From assembly GCA_029721435.1 (NCBI GenBank), contig CM056582.1:42366611-42430610 (forward strand): a stretch of DNA of 64,000 nucleotides, in the 5' to 3' direction. The notes under the pieces were generated by a model. It did not search any database and was not told the DNA's origin. It saw nothing but the letters and a program-made list of their open reading frames with translations. The position numbers were made by a program, and so were the translations under genes. Positions 10,759 through 20,068 of this stretch are shown one piece after another. The DNA is from Gymnothorax reevesii (lineage: Eukaryota; Chordata; Actinopteri; Anguilliformes; Muraenidae). How positions within the stretch are numbered: position 1 is the stretch's first letter; each line of letters opens with the position of its first letter.

Positions 10759-12309
10759 TTATGGATAGTATGCAACAACTAGAGAGAGTTCGGTTATGTT
10801 ATGAACATAACACAGGCTTTGCAGACCGTAAGTGCTGTTAGCGTGAACAAGTTGCTTATGTGGAGCTAGCATATTGATCACTTCAACAGGAAAGAATTTC
10901 CAATTAAATCTCTGTCTTTTTAGGCTTTTGAAATCCTTTGTTATTCCAGACACATTAGAGCCTCTGTGTTTCGCGATTGCTGTCATGGTAGAATCAGAGA
11001 GCTCGTACAGATATTTTTGATAGGAATCCGTCTGATCCCGGTCATGGATAAGTGAAGCGATCACAAGCAGCCGCTTCAACTGTAGTGGCTACAATCGAGC
11101 ATCGTTATGATGAAACTGCCACATTGATGCTTTCTGAAGTAAGAAGCATACCGATCAGAATTAATGCATATAAGTTAAACAGGAGCATTATTAATTAGCA
11201 TGGTGGCGCGCAAACTAACATGCAGTAGCTGTTAACTGAGCGGTCATAACCACAGAGACAAACCCTTGCAATACAGGTTTCACAGACAGCAAGTTCTGTT
11301 ACCGTGGACAGTTGTACTTAGCATCCAAATTACAAACCAGTATTAAAATTTAGCTTCAAATGAGGTTTATGTTCACACACCATCTGTAGAATTTCACCTG
11401 ATATTATTCTTGCATATTTAGGACACAAACATCAGCAACAGTAGCTTGGCTACGTTAACCGCTGTGCTACAGCCACAATCAACAGGCTATCACGTCAGGT
11501 TGGCTTATGCAGTAAAAGCAAATTACAGCATCTGTGTCTGTGAGTCACGGACAGTTGCGACCGGTACAGGTTTTATCTCAAGATATTTTACAAAGCCTGC
11601 GTTTGAAGCCAGTTGTTAGAGCTAACAATCGCTAACGGTCCTGCTAGTCACCCGTATTACGATAGCTTTACTTACATTATTTGCTGTTAAATCGTTACTT
11701 ACAGCTTGTGGCTCCGAGCGCTTGATTGATGCAACTGCTCAAGGTTTGAGCGGCAGCTTAAACGCTTATCCAGTGTCGAATGAAATGCTGAGCACAAACA
11801 GCTAACGTTCCCTTTGGCCGTGGCTGTTTGCTGCCAGCAAACAAAAAAAGCTACCTACTGATTTCTGGGGGCATCCTCTATTTGAATTGGTGTTTTTCTT
11901 CGCGTCCAAAAGTAAGCGGTCAAGCAGCTTTGGGAGAGATACTGACAAAACTGCAACTCAAATGATCTGCGGTTCTTCTTTTTACACGCTACTAAGGCAT
12001 AGTATGATCTTACGTTTCAGTGCCAGCTAGAATAGTTTCCAGTGTGGGCAGGTCCAGCGCAGTGGTTGGCTCTGGCTAGGTCTGTACTAATTGGTCGGCA
12101 CAAGCTGACATCAGGTTGTGCCCAGATCTGGCAAAGATCTCAGGAGGACCTGTTCTGAGAGGAAATCACATTCATGAAATCACGTTCTTGGATTATGGCA
12201 AAACCTCTGTATCTTATGTTTAGAAACTTTTCAGAGGTTGAGTATGGACTACCAACATTATACCATTACTAATATGTATTAAAAGAAGGATCAGCATAAT
12301 AGGTCCCCT
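10759..12309. other. Remainder of the TTAA transposon, no gene recognised
   Basis: This is unique-looking sequence up to the right terminal repeat. The only frame above 100 codons (10759-11079, minus) shows no domain. Confidence 0.4.
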
Positions 12310-12390
12310 TTAAGCACCGGCCTGATGAGCCACGTGGGCTCAGGACAGACTTTCCCTTTTTTGGGGGGAGCACAGCAAAAGGTCAAGGAA
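12310..12390 (+). mobile_element. tRNA-derived SINE, 3' part
   Basis: The SINE body resumes after the TTAA transposon (AAGCACCGGCCTGATG, then AGGACAGACTTTCCC), completing the sequence interrupted at 8371. The 3' boundary is approximate. Confidence 0.6.
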
Positions 12391-12515
12391 AACATCTTCA
12401 GTTAATGATTATCACCAGCCTCACCTATCAACCCAATCAGAAAAACTGCTGGAGATGCCGGCAACTAAAACCTCAGTTCCCGAATAATAATTAGGATGGT
12501 AAAAAAATCAAAATA

Positions 12516-12645
12516 GGCGTGCAATGCACGGAATACCCCTCAGCCTGATGTCGAAGTTTTTGGAGATGCCCGCCCGCCTGCTGCCCGCCCGCCCACCCAC
12601 ACAAAGGATAGCAAAACCCCGTCAGCCTTGAGGGCTGAGGGGTAA
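12516..12645 (-). mobile_element. Short hairpin element with GGGC tract (Helentron-like class)
   Basis: Read on the minus strand: a head hairpin of about 11-bp arms (ACCCCTCAGCC / GGCTGACGGGGT, 12616-12643), a GGGCGGGCGGGC-type tract, a subterminal GGCTGAGGGGT that repeats the head arm, and a tail hairpin CGTGCATTGCACG (12518-12530). Only the order of parts, not the base sequence, is shared with the copies at 41.9, 52.3 and 56.6 kb. At about 130 bp it is the shortest apparently complete copy. Confidence 0.55.
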
Positions 12646-14162
12646 AAAAGACAATCAATTTAATATTTTATCTGCTTATGATGTCGCGGTGTTTTGTGAA
12701 ATGTTGTAGTGTTTTATGAAATGTTGTGTTTTGGCTTTCAGGGCCACCATACTTTTGTAATATGTGCGGTTAGTTACGAGCCATTAGTTTGCTCTTTTTC
12801 TTAGCAGATATACAGCCTCGGCCTCTTACATCTTTATTGAACACAATTACAAAGACTTCGAGCATAGCATGTGTCTGTGAGCTTAGTGTATCCCAGTGTT
12901 TACTTTTTGTCTTTACCAGTGTTTCTTATTTCGATATCAATCAAATGTACTAAAGCTTTGCAGATGTTTCTGTTTCTCACTGGTATACTGAACTCGCGAA
13001 CGAGTATGAGCCTTGTTTGGAGTGCAAGTGACCTGTGGGACATTGGGAGGGGTGGTGGTGTTTATGATCAAAACCTGTCTCTTTTGGTCTTTTGTCCATA
13101 GCTACCGACTGCAGCCTTAATTCTTCTTAGCTCAACCCTTTTGACAGCAGCTACGCAATGTTACAAAATTATCGGAATGGAGTTTGACATGGTAGGTTTT
13201 GATAGCATTAGTGCTTGCATTTGGCAACTGTGTTTCGGTCGTCACTGTAGCCACTAGGAAAATATACAAATTGCAGTCATCGAAACAAGATGAATAAACA
13301 AGATTAAGTAAAATCACTTTAACATTGTGCTGTGACACGCAATTTGTATTTTGAGGGCATAATTAAATTGTACTTGATGAAGTGGTTTTTTTGTTTCCCA
13401 AAAATTAACCTCACTTGGTTTCGGTGAAATGTGAAAAGAAAATAAGATTGGCTGAAGAGATGCTAATTGTTTTGAGATCATGCACTCCTTGACATATGAA
13501 AAGGCTGATGCATGCAAAAATGCATCGGCAGCAAAATACATTTTCAGTGCCTTCCCATAAAGTACAAGAAATGGATATACAGTAAGTGTCAGGATTTGCG
13601 TATTCATGAATAATTAATGATGGACAGAGGGAAAGTGCATCAGTGTGCACTTTCAAATGCCTCACTGAATGCTTTTAATTTAAGATAACAAAGCATGTAT
13701 GTTCTCAGAAACAAAATGGGGAATACCAGACAGCTTTATGTGCTTTATTATCTAACTTTGCAATTTCACTTTTAATTACCACTTTTACAGACTCTATGCC
13801 TCAGTTTTTGCCCTCTGTGGCATAATCAAAATGACTGCACCAGAAAGACCATAATTTAATTATTGAAAACAATTATTGACCTCAAATCACAACTGTGTGG
13901 ATATCAACATTTAACAATTAAAAATATAAAATACACTATATAAAATACACTATTGCTGAATGATGTCTTCACTTTCATCAAGCAAGAAAATATCCAAATG
14001 TTGTCGTCAAGTATCACAAGAAGTGTGACCTTGTAATATGAAACCATGTGACAAAAAAGTGGACAGTTTAATTCCATGGCACATATCAGTGTGAACTGCA
14101 CATTTGCGAGGGCACCCTTAATGGACAAAAATATGTAGAAATTTTGAAACAACGTATGCTAT
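12646..14162. other. No gene recognised
   Basis: Only short AT-rich frames are present on both strands. A minor direct repeat (TGTTTTGTGAAATGTTGTAG and a near copy) lies at about 12692-12730. Confidence 0.5.
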
Positions 14163-14174
14163 CTAGATGTCGTT

Positions 14175-14345
14175 TGTTCCAGGGATGTGCCTGCCTTTTC
14201 CAGCAAAACTATGCCAAGCCTCTTTCTGTACAGAAGCATTCTCAGATAAGCAGAGAGTGTGAGTGCTTGCTGTCCTGATCTGTCTCCAGTTGAGAATGTA
14301 TGGTGCATTATGAAGGCAAATATACATCACCAAAAGTCCTGTTGG
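14175..14345 (+). pseudogene. Tc1-like transposase C-terminal scrap
   Basis: In one plus frame FQQNYAKPLSVQKHSQ resembles the QDNAKPH block around the second catalytic Asp of Tc1 transposases. In another, CCPDLSPVENVWCIMK is the PDLSPIEN block that carries the catalytic Glu. The two are out of frame and the flanking terminal repeats are missing. It ends where the repeat shared with 26.3 kb begins. Confidence 0.6.
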
Positions 14346-14545
14346 TCGGTGGTTGAAAACTATATCGCCTCTCCACTTGCCTCGGGCTCTGCTCTCCAAG
14401 TGAATTCTCTTCCTGTTCTTCTCCCTCCCGTGTTGGGCCGGGCGCAACTTCCAAAATAAAAGTCTTTCATCAATTCTGATTAGAACTCAATAGGAAGTTG
14501 TACAAGTCTAGAAAATATATCAACAACAATAATTTTGGCTCCAAC
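14345..14545 (-). repeat. Dispersed repeat D1, inverted copy
   Basis: Its reverse complement aligns well with about 26270-26450. It shares AAAGACTTTTATTTTGAAAG, then TTGCGCCCGGCCCAACA, then TTCACTTGGAGAGCAGA. Both copies can be read as a peptide containing SELMKDFYF and SCARPN. This copy has an extra stretch before SELMK with an in-frame stop, and a short duplication near GCCTC. Confidence 0.6.
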
Positions 14546-15031
14546 CACCAGGATAGTACAAAGTAGAGCATAAGCTCACAAATGGTGGAAGCAAACAAAT
14601 GAGTAAGTCGGCAGATTACGTGCCGACTACAAAAGCCTGATACATGAGCCACTCCCCAAATGGTCCACAAAAGGAGCGCAAGTAAAGAAACATTGTATGC
14701 ATAGCTCAACATTAGCCCCTGGCCATTGAAATCCTGGCTTAAAAACTTCACATTAGCGAAAAGTCATGAGGCCTCATTTGACACAATAAAACATGGATTA
14801 GGCGAATGGAATGCTGATGGCCAGAATGAGAGCAGCCAGTTTGGCAGCACATTATGGAGTGTGTTGCACGTTTGTTGAATTCACTATTTGAGAACTAATA
14901 CTAATACTTTAAATACCATTGAATTTATTTTTTCCTTATTACATTATTTGCACAAAATTTTGTACACTGTTGCTCATTGCCTTTCTAATGCCTCTTTGTA
15001 TACTTTTAGTCCAAAGTTTGGATACGTAGCT
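14546..15031. other. No gene recognised
   Basis: A 93-residue minus frame (14470-14751) is hydrophobic and mostly AT-driven. It overlaps repeat D1 and I do not regard it as a gene. Confidence 0.4.
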
Positions 15032-15133
15032 GTGTAACAAAAAAAGTAGATCAAAACGTGAGAATCACTATCTCACAAAGTTTTTTTGAGAGATAGTGAT
15101 TCTCACGTTTTGATCTACTTTTTTTGTTACACA
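15032..15133. repeat. Long near-perfect palindrome (about 45-bp arms)
   Basis: The left arm (15032-15076, starting TGTGTAACAAAAAAAGTAGA) is the inverse of the right arm (15087-15133), with a ten-base spacer CAAAGTTTTT and a two-base indel next to it. The right arm is the left edge of repeat R1, whose second copy at 26.46 kb lacks a left arm. The arm therefore looks like a local inverted duplication of R1's edge. Confidence 0.85.
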
Positions 15134-15306
15134 TACACTGATCTAACAAAACGTTACTTTGAGCGTTTGGAGGAAGATTTTCAGGCAATGGAGAGCCCGG
15201 CGCTGCCTGCTGCATGCCTGGACTAATGAGAGAATCATCGAAAGATGCGTTAGAACTTTCTCTACACACTGCGGGCAGGTGGTTAATTGTTGTTTTTTGA
15301 TAACCA
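15087..15306 (+). repeat. Dispersed repeat R1, uninterrupted copy
   Basis: It matches 26461-26609 and then 28940-29010, in the same order and orientation. Shared strings include TACACTGATCTAACAAAA, GCGCTGCCTGCTGCATGCCT and CTTTCTCTACACACTGCGGG. It serves as the empty-site reference for the 26.6 kb transposon. No coding content was recognised. Confidence 0.75.
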
Positions 15307-15415
15307 GAACATCAAGTTGAAAACTTTCGATTTGAATACTCTTGAAAGAAGAGTTTGGCAAACGGGACCGCAGCAATTATTGGACTTACTAGGATCGCGC
15401 AAACAATTTTTGGAA

Positions 15416-15590
15416 GTTCTGTTTCACTCAAGAAAGGCTGCCAGACGGCTAGCCCAAGGGGCTGGAATATAATCCGCGCGTGCGCGAATTCTGAGGTGGA
15501 CTATATCAAAACATCATCACGTGAGTGTGCCGCGCTACTGTACAGTACAGTATATAAGCCTGCGCGCAGCACACTTGGTCCTCTTTAATC
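15416..15590 (+). repeat. DIRS left inverted terminal repeat
   Basis: It starts GTTCTGTTTCACTCAAG and runs through ATAATCCGCGCGTGCGCGAA, CATCATCACGTGAGTGTG and TATATAAGCCTGCGCGCAGC to GGTCCTC. The inverse of this series is present at 21383-21540. The TATATAA near 15550 could serve as an internal promoter element, in line with DIRS transcription starting inside the terminal repeat; that is inference. Confidence 0.9.
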
Positions 15591-16415
15591 CCTCACGCGA
15601 TCTGATAAGGTAAGACTCTTGATACTATAGCGACGTGCCTATTGACAGTTAGCTGTCTGAGAGCTGGTGACTATTGTTACCCCTCTCCAGGCAACCGTTA
15701 TCAGGCTTTTATATCTACACCACCTTACGGGTGTGCTATCGCCGCTGATCTATTAGGTGGGCTAATAATCCCTCATCCCCACGAATCGTTGCTTGGTTCG
15801 GGCGGGTATACTGCTCGTAAGCGAGGCTACTCGCATGTATATCGGTGTTTAATTCCAACTAAAGCCCAGCAGATGAGTGGTTCTATTGCTGTAATATTAC
15901 ACGAGGGAGGAAAGAGATTACAGGGAAATCTCTCTGGCTATATCTCTTAATATTGCTGCTCGGCACCGTACTGTAGCTAACTGGTACCGTAGTGGAGATA
16001 TCTCTCCCGTATAACAGACTGCCGCGATTCTCCCTCGGTCGAGGGAATTTTTCGCCTGGTATGTTAATTGCTCCATCCAACTCATCTGGCGTGATTTGAC
16101 TGCTTATGCTACTTGCGTTGTTTGAAGACTGGGAAGGCAACTAGCAGGCGTATCTCGTGATACATCTCGTCATTCTCACTGCAGACTCTCTGTACCGACT
16201 CTCGGTGCTCGGTACCGACAGAGGTAACTTACTGCAGACACAGACTCTGATACCAGTGTGCAGCAGCCTGACTGGTGGCTTCTCTTGTGCCACCCCTGTT
16301 GGTACCACTGGACATTGAACAGTGCTATTGGGTTCACACCTAAAATCTTGTGTGACCGAAATAGAATATTAATAACAAGTAATTTGTTATTTATTTAAAA
16401 AAAGAAAAAAAAGAA
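15591..16415 (+). other. DIRS 5' leader
   Basis: About 825 bases lie between the left terminal repeat and the gag start. They include short direct motifs such as CGGTACCG and TACCGACT variants near 15960-16240. No gene is recognised. An A-rich run directly precedes the gag start codon. Confidence 0.6.
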
Positions 16416-17660
16416 ATGCCAGGATTTCACAACTGTACTAATTGCAGCAGTAAACTGCCAATGGAAGATGGCCATACCCTCTGTGTGAAATGTCTGGGCC
16501 CTGAGCACGCGCTTGCTTCCAAAGCTGACCCTAGTGGTTGCCCAAGCTGTCTCCCCTTCTCAGCACGCACTCTACTGAGTAGAGTAAACAGAGCCATGGG
16601 AGACAATGATGTATCCATGTCCTCCCAGGAGTCCACTGAGACAGGTTCGATACCACTCTCTCAGCCCTCTCCTCAACAGCCGAGTACATGCAAATTGTCT
16701 GACACACCAGCTCCAGGCAAAAAAAGTAGGAAAAGGAAGCATGAGAGCTATGATGCTCTTGCGAATACTATGGCATCTCTGGCTAAGGAAATTTCATCCT
16801 TGGCGTCTACTCAGCAATGGATGATGCAGCAGCTCACCGAACGCCAGGCAGCCCCATCAGGGCCAGAGCAACAGGCACCCCCACCGGACGGCAGGCGCCA
16901 GGCGCCCCCACCAGGCACCAAGCGCCAGGCACTCCCATCAGGCACAGAGCACCGGGCCTCCCCACCAATGCAGCCTGTAGTAGATTCACCGCAGCAGCTG
17001 TCCACGCAGGTCGCTGATGACAATGTGAAACTGCTATCGGTGATGGCATCGGATAACCTGAATCCTGGATATATGGATGGCAGAGCAACGTCTCCCCACC
17101 ATTCTGATTTGAGCTCAGATCATGGCTCTTCCCTGTTATTAGCTCCATCCGAAACATCCAGTGCCTTCTCTGGTGAAGAATTCCTTGCGCTCATGACTAG
17201 GGCCACCAAACGTCTCAATGTGGAAATGCCTTCAACACCTGAGGCCCAGCCGTCTCGGTTTGATAGGAGGAGGGAGCCTATGAATAGGCCATGCTCTCTC
17301 CCTGTCCTCCCGGACTTTGTCAAGGAAATGACAACTGTGTGGGAGCACCCGGAGGCGGCAACCCCTCCTATGAGACAGTGGGCACAGTTTGCTAACATTC
17401 ATGAAGCAGATGACGTTGGTTTTGGGGACTATCCGATGATGGATGACTCTATCGCTGCTCTTGTCCTCCCTCCCACGGCTCTTGTGGGGAAAGACCCCTC
17501 ATGCCCAAATAAACAGTGCCGTACCACCGACAAATGGTTGAAGAAGTCGTTCTACAATACGGCCTTTGGGGCGCGCCTCATGAACACAACATCTGTGCTC
17601 TCGCTGTATCGAATGGAGCTCATTGAAGAACTCTCCTGCCCCCGCTCAGGAAGTGGTTGA
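16416..17660 (+). pseudogene. DIRS gag-like protein, N-terminal part
   Basis: This is the first ORF of the DIRS element, expected to encode the nucleic-acid-binding structural protein. It starts at the ATG after an A-rich leader and opens with three CxxC pairs (C7/C10, C23/C26, C42/C45), a zinc-binding pattern. A basic segment (KKSRKRKHE, about residue 98) follows, then a low-complexity Pro/Gln/Ala stretch (about residues 145-185) built from imperfect nine-residue repeats on a QAPPPG theme. The C-terminal part contains a WLKKSFYNTAFGARLMNTTS segment. The frame ends just after ELIEELSCPR, and the conserved C-terminal gag region continues in another frame from 17623. A one-base indel near 17635 is the likely cause. 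RT/RNase H follows downstream in overlap. Confidence 0.8.
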
Positions 17661-18153
17661 AGAGTTGAAGAAAGTCTCTGAGATTCTAATACATCTCGCC
17701 AGGGGAGCAGCACACTCCAGTGGTAGATCCATTGCATCACTGTGGATGGCACGGAGACACCTGTGGCTAGCTCAGTCGAAGCTGCCAGAGCAGGACAGGA
17801 ACATGCTCATGAAGCTACCTCTTACCCCTGGCTTTACCTTTGGTCACGGAACCGTTGACATGCTCCGCCGAGCCAAGGAGTCTAGGGAGTCCAAGAAGGA
17901 GTGGGAGCAGCTGATGCCAAAGCCCCCTCCACCCAAACGACATCGACCAGACTGGAACTACGCAGGTAACCGCAGTGTGCCCTTCACAAAGGGCCGCCCC
18001 AATATGCAGGGCAATGTGCGGAGACAGTCGATGCAGGCTTCCTCCTTTCCAAGCCGCCGCCCCGGGAATCCTGCCAGGCCCAATAGGCCTCGACAGCGCG
18101 ATGGCCACAGACCTCGTGTTACCCCGTCTGCTGCCTCACAGCCCTCTTCCTGA
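17623..18153 (+). pseudogene. DIRS gag-like protein, C-terminal part (frameshifted)
   Basis: This frame continues the gag-like protein after the frameshift near 17635. It contains the segment SIASLWMARRHLWLAQSKL, then LPLTPGFTFGHGTVDMLRR, which I recognise as the usual C-terminal core of DIRS gag proteins. A proline-rich, strongly basic tail rich in Arg follows (PKPPPPKRHRPDW and RPGNPARPNRPRQRDGHRPR), suited to RNA binding. The tail overlaps the start of the RT frame by about 180 bases, the normal DIRS arrangement. The methionine at its start is internal and is not a real initiation site. Confidence 0.75.
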
Positions 18154-20068
18154 CGTTCAAGGGGCTATGCCTCATGTTTTCTCCCACACTCAGTTGGAGG
18201 TGTGGGAAGCGTGTTCTCCCAGTTCTTGGGTAATTTCAACAATAAAGTTCAGTTATCGGCTACAGTTCAGACGCCGCCCACCCATGTTCAAGGGTATTCT
18301 TGTTTCTCATCAGCCAGACCCACAACGGCAGCTGGCCCTGCAAGAGGAGATAAACACCTTGCTAAGGAAAGAGGCGATAAGAGAGTTAAATCACAGCGAA
18401 CGGCAGAGTGGCTTTTATTCGAGCTATTTCCTAGTTTCGAAACGGGATGGTGGATTTCGTCCAATACTGGACCTGAGGCCACTAAACCTCTACCTACGCC
18501 CGCTGCATTTCAAAATGCTGTCACTGGCACAAATCTTCCAGTCAGTTCAAAGTGGAGATTGGTTCACGAGCATAGACCTCAAGGATGCCTATTTCCACAT
18601 TGCAGTCCACCCTGCTCATCGTCAATTTCTCCGATTTGCGTTGAAGGACAGAGCCTTCGAGTTCAACGTCCTCCCCTTCGGCCTGTCCCTATCACCACGC
18701 ACATTCACAAAGTGTATGGACACAGCTTTGAATCCGCTGCGGCAGAAGGGCATCAGAGTGCTCAATTATCTGGACGACTGGCTAATATGTTCCCTGTCGA
18801 GTCAGCAGGCAGTGCGGGACACAGCGGTAGTAATGGAACATTTACAGAAACTGGGCCTATTTCTCAACTCAGACAAGAGCCAGGTAACCCCTTCACAGCA
18901 GATCACCTTCCTTGGAGTGAAACTGGACTCGGTAACCATGATAGCAGGTCTCTCAGATCAGAGAGTCGTTGCCCTCCAACAATGCCTGTCACAGTTTTTG
19001 GGACAGAACAATGTTCGTGCTTACCAGTGTCAAAGGCTACTGGGCCTAATGGCCGCAGCATCCCAGGTGGTACGCCTTGGCCTTCTACATATGAGGCCAG
19101 TGCAAAAGTGGTACCTGTCCAAGATGCTCCACCCAGTGTTGGACAGGGACAAATCTGTCTCTCTACCACCTGTGTGCCTACGAGCTCTGCAATGGTGGAA
19201 CATGCCCCAGAATCTGTGCAGAGGTGTGCGACTAGGCAGAATCTACAGACGCGAAGTTCTGACCAAGGACGAGTCGCTGTCCGATTGGGGGGCAGTCTGG
19301 AATGGTTTGGGAGCCCGGGGAGTGTGGCGCCCACCATGGAACACTGCCCACATAAATGTTCTCGAGCTAAGAACAATATACCTCGCCCTTCACTATTTCT
19401 TGCCAGTGCTTCAGGACAAACATGTCTTTATTCGAACAGACAACATGTCGGCAATAGCGTACATAAATCGCCAGGGAGGCTTGAGGTCTCAGACGTTGCA
19501 CAACATTGCCCGAGAACTCCTTTTCTGGGCGGACACTCACCTTTGCTCGATCAGGGCAGTTCACTTGCCGGGCACACTGAACACCGCAGCAGACCTGCTG
19601 TCCAGGGGCAGGCCACACCCAAGCGAATGGCGTTTGCACCCAGAAACAGTGCATCTAATCTGGGCTCGTTTTGGGAAGGCACACGTCGATCTTTTCGCCT
19701 CAAGGGAATCGACTCACTGTCCACAATGGTTCTCTTTAAACCAAGACGACGCGCCTCTAGGGGTGGACGCCCTAGCACACAGATGGCCCAAGGGCCTCCT
19801 GTATGCCTTCCCTCCCCTCTCCATGATCCCAGCTGTGCTGGAGAGGACAAGGATGGAGAATCTGAGTGTCCTCTTGGTGGCTCCAAATCACCCCCAGGCG
19901 CCATGGTTTGCGGAGGTTCAGGCCCTCCTCTCGGGCACCCCATTGCAACTCCCGCTACGGCAGGATTTGTTGTCGCAAGCCGGGGGAGAGTTATGGCACC
20001 CGTCACCAGCCATCCTGAACCTGTGGGTCTGGCCGTTAAAAGGGACACCCTCCTTGCTCAAGGGTTGA
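17975..20068 (+). CDS. DIRS reverse transcriptase / RNase H
   Basis: The 697-residue frame is intact from the RT domain to its stop. RT landmarks are DLKDAYFHIAVHP (about residue 200, first catalytic Asp), LPFGLSLSPRTFTK (about 235), and YLDDWLICS (residues 265-268 for YLDD, codons 18767-18778) with the catalytic Asp pair. The RNase H part shows FIRTDNMSAIAYINRQGG (about 485) and PGTLNTAADLLSRG (about 531). It makes cDNA from the element RNA, which the recombinase then integrates as a circle. The first 70 or so residues overlap the gag tail and may not be translated from this ATG. The C-terminus overlaps the recombinase frame. No disabling change was seen in this ORF, unlike its two neighbours. 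Confidence 0.9.
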   Translation: MCPSQRAAPICRAMCGDSRCRLPPFQAAAPGILPGPIGLDSAMATDLVLPRLLPHSPLPDVQGAMPHVFSHTQLEVWEACSPSSWVISTIKFSYRLQFRRRPPMFKGILVSHQPDPQRQLALQEEINTLLRKEAIRELNHSERQSGFYSSYFLVSKRDGGFRPILDLRPLNLYLRPLHFKMLSLAQIFQSVQSGDWFTSIDLKDAYFHIAVHPAHRQFLRFALKDRAFEFNVLPFGLSLSPRTFTKCMDTALNPLRQKGIRVLNYLDDWLICSLSSQQAVRDTAVVMEHLQKLGLFLNSDKSQVTPSQQITFLGVKLDSVTMIAGLSDQRVVALQQCLSQFLGQNNVRAYQCQRLLGLMAAASQVVRLGLLHMRPVQKWYLSKMLHPVLDRDKSVSLPPVCLRALQWWNMPQNLCRGVRLGRIYRREVLTKDESLSDWGAVWNGLGARGVWRPPWNTAHINVLELRTIYLALHYFLPVLQDKHVFIRTDNMSAIAYINRQGGLRSQTLHNIARELLFWADTHLCSIRAVHLPGTLNTAADLLSRGRPHPSEWRLHPETVHLIWARFGKAHVDLFASRESTHCPQWFSLNQDDAPLGVDALAHRWPKGLLYAFPPLSMIPAVLERTRMENLSVLLVAPNHPQAPWFAEVQALLSGTPLQLPLRQDLLSQAGGELWHPSPAILNLWVWPLKGTPSLLKG

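Larger units (their letters stand above)
8372..12309. mobile_element. TTAA-targeting DNA transposon inserted in the SINE
   Basis: The termini are AGGGGACCTATTGTGCT (8372 on) and its near-exact inverse, AGCATAATAGGTCCCCT, ending at 12309. Each is flanked by TTAA (8368-8371 and 12310-12313). SINE sequence continues directly across the two sites, which makes this one insertion 3.9 kb long. TTAA duplication is the signature of Kolobok- and piggyBac-type elements. About 1.5 kb of the length is later insertions (a solo LTR and a TTA-flanked element), leaving roughly 2.4 kb of its own sequence. No transposase was recognised. Confidence 0.8.

Noticed and set aside
18202..19989. First two-thirds of the 958-codon frame over the DIRS RT region
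   Set aside because: It is an open shadow of the RT/RNase H frame. Conserved recombinase text begins only after about 19990.
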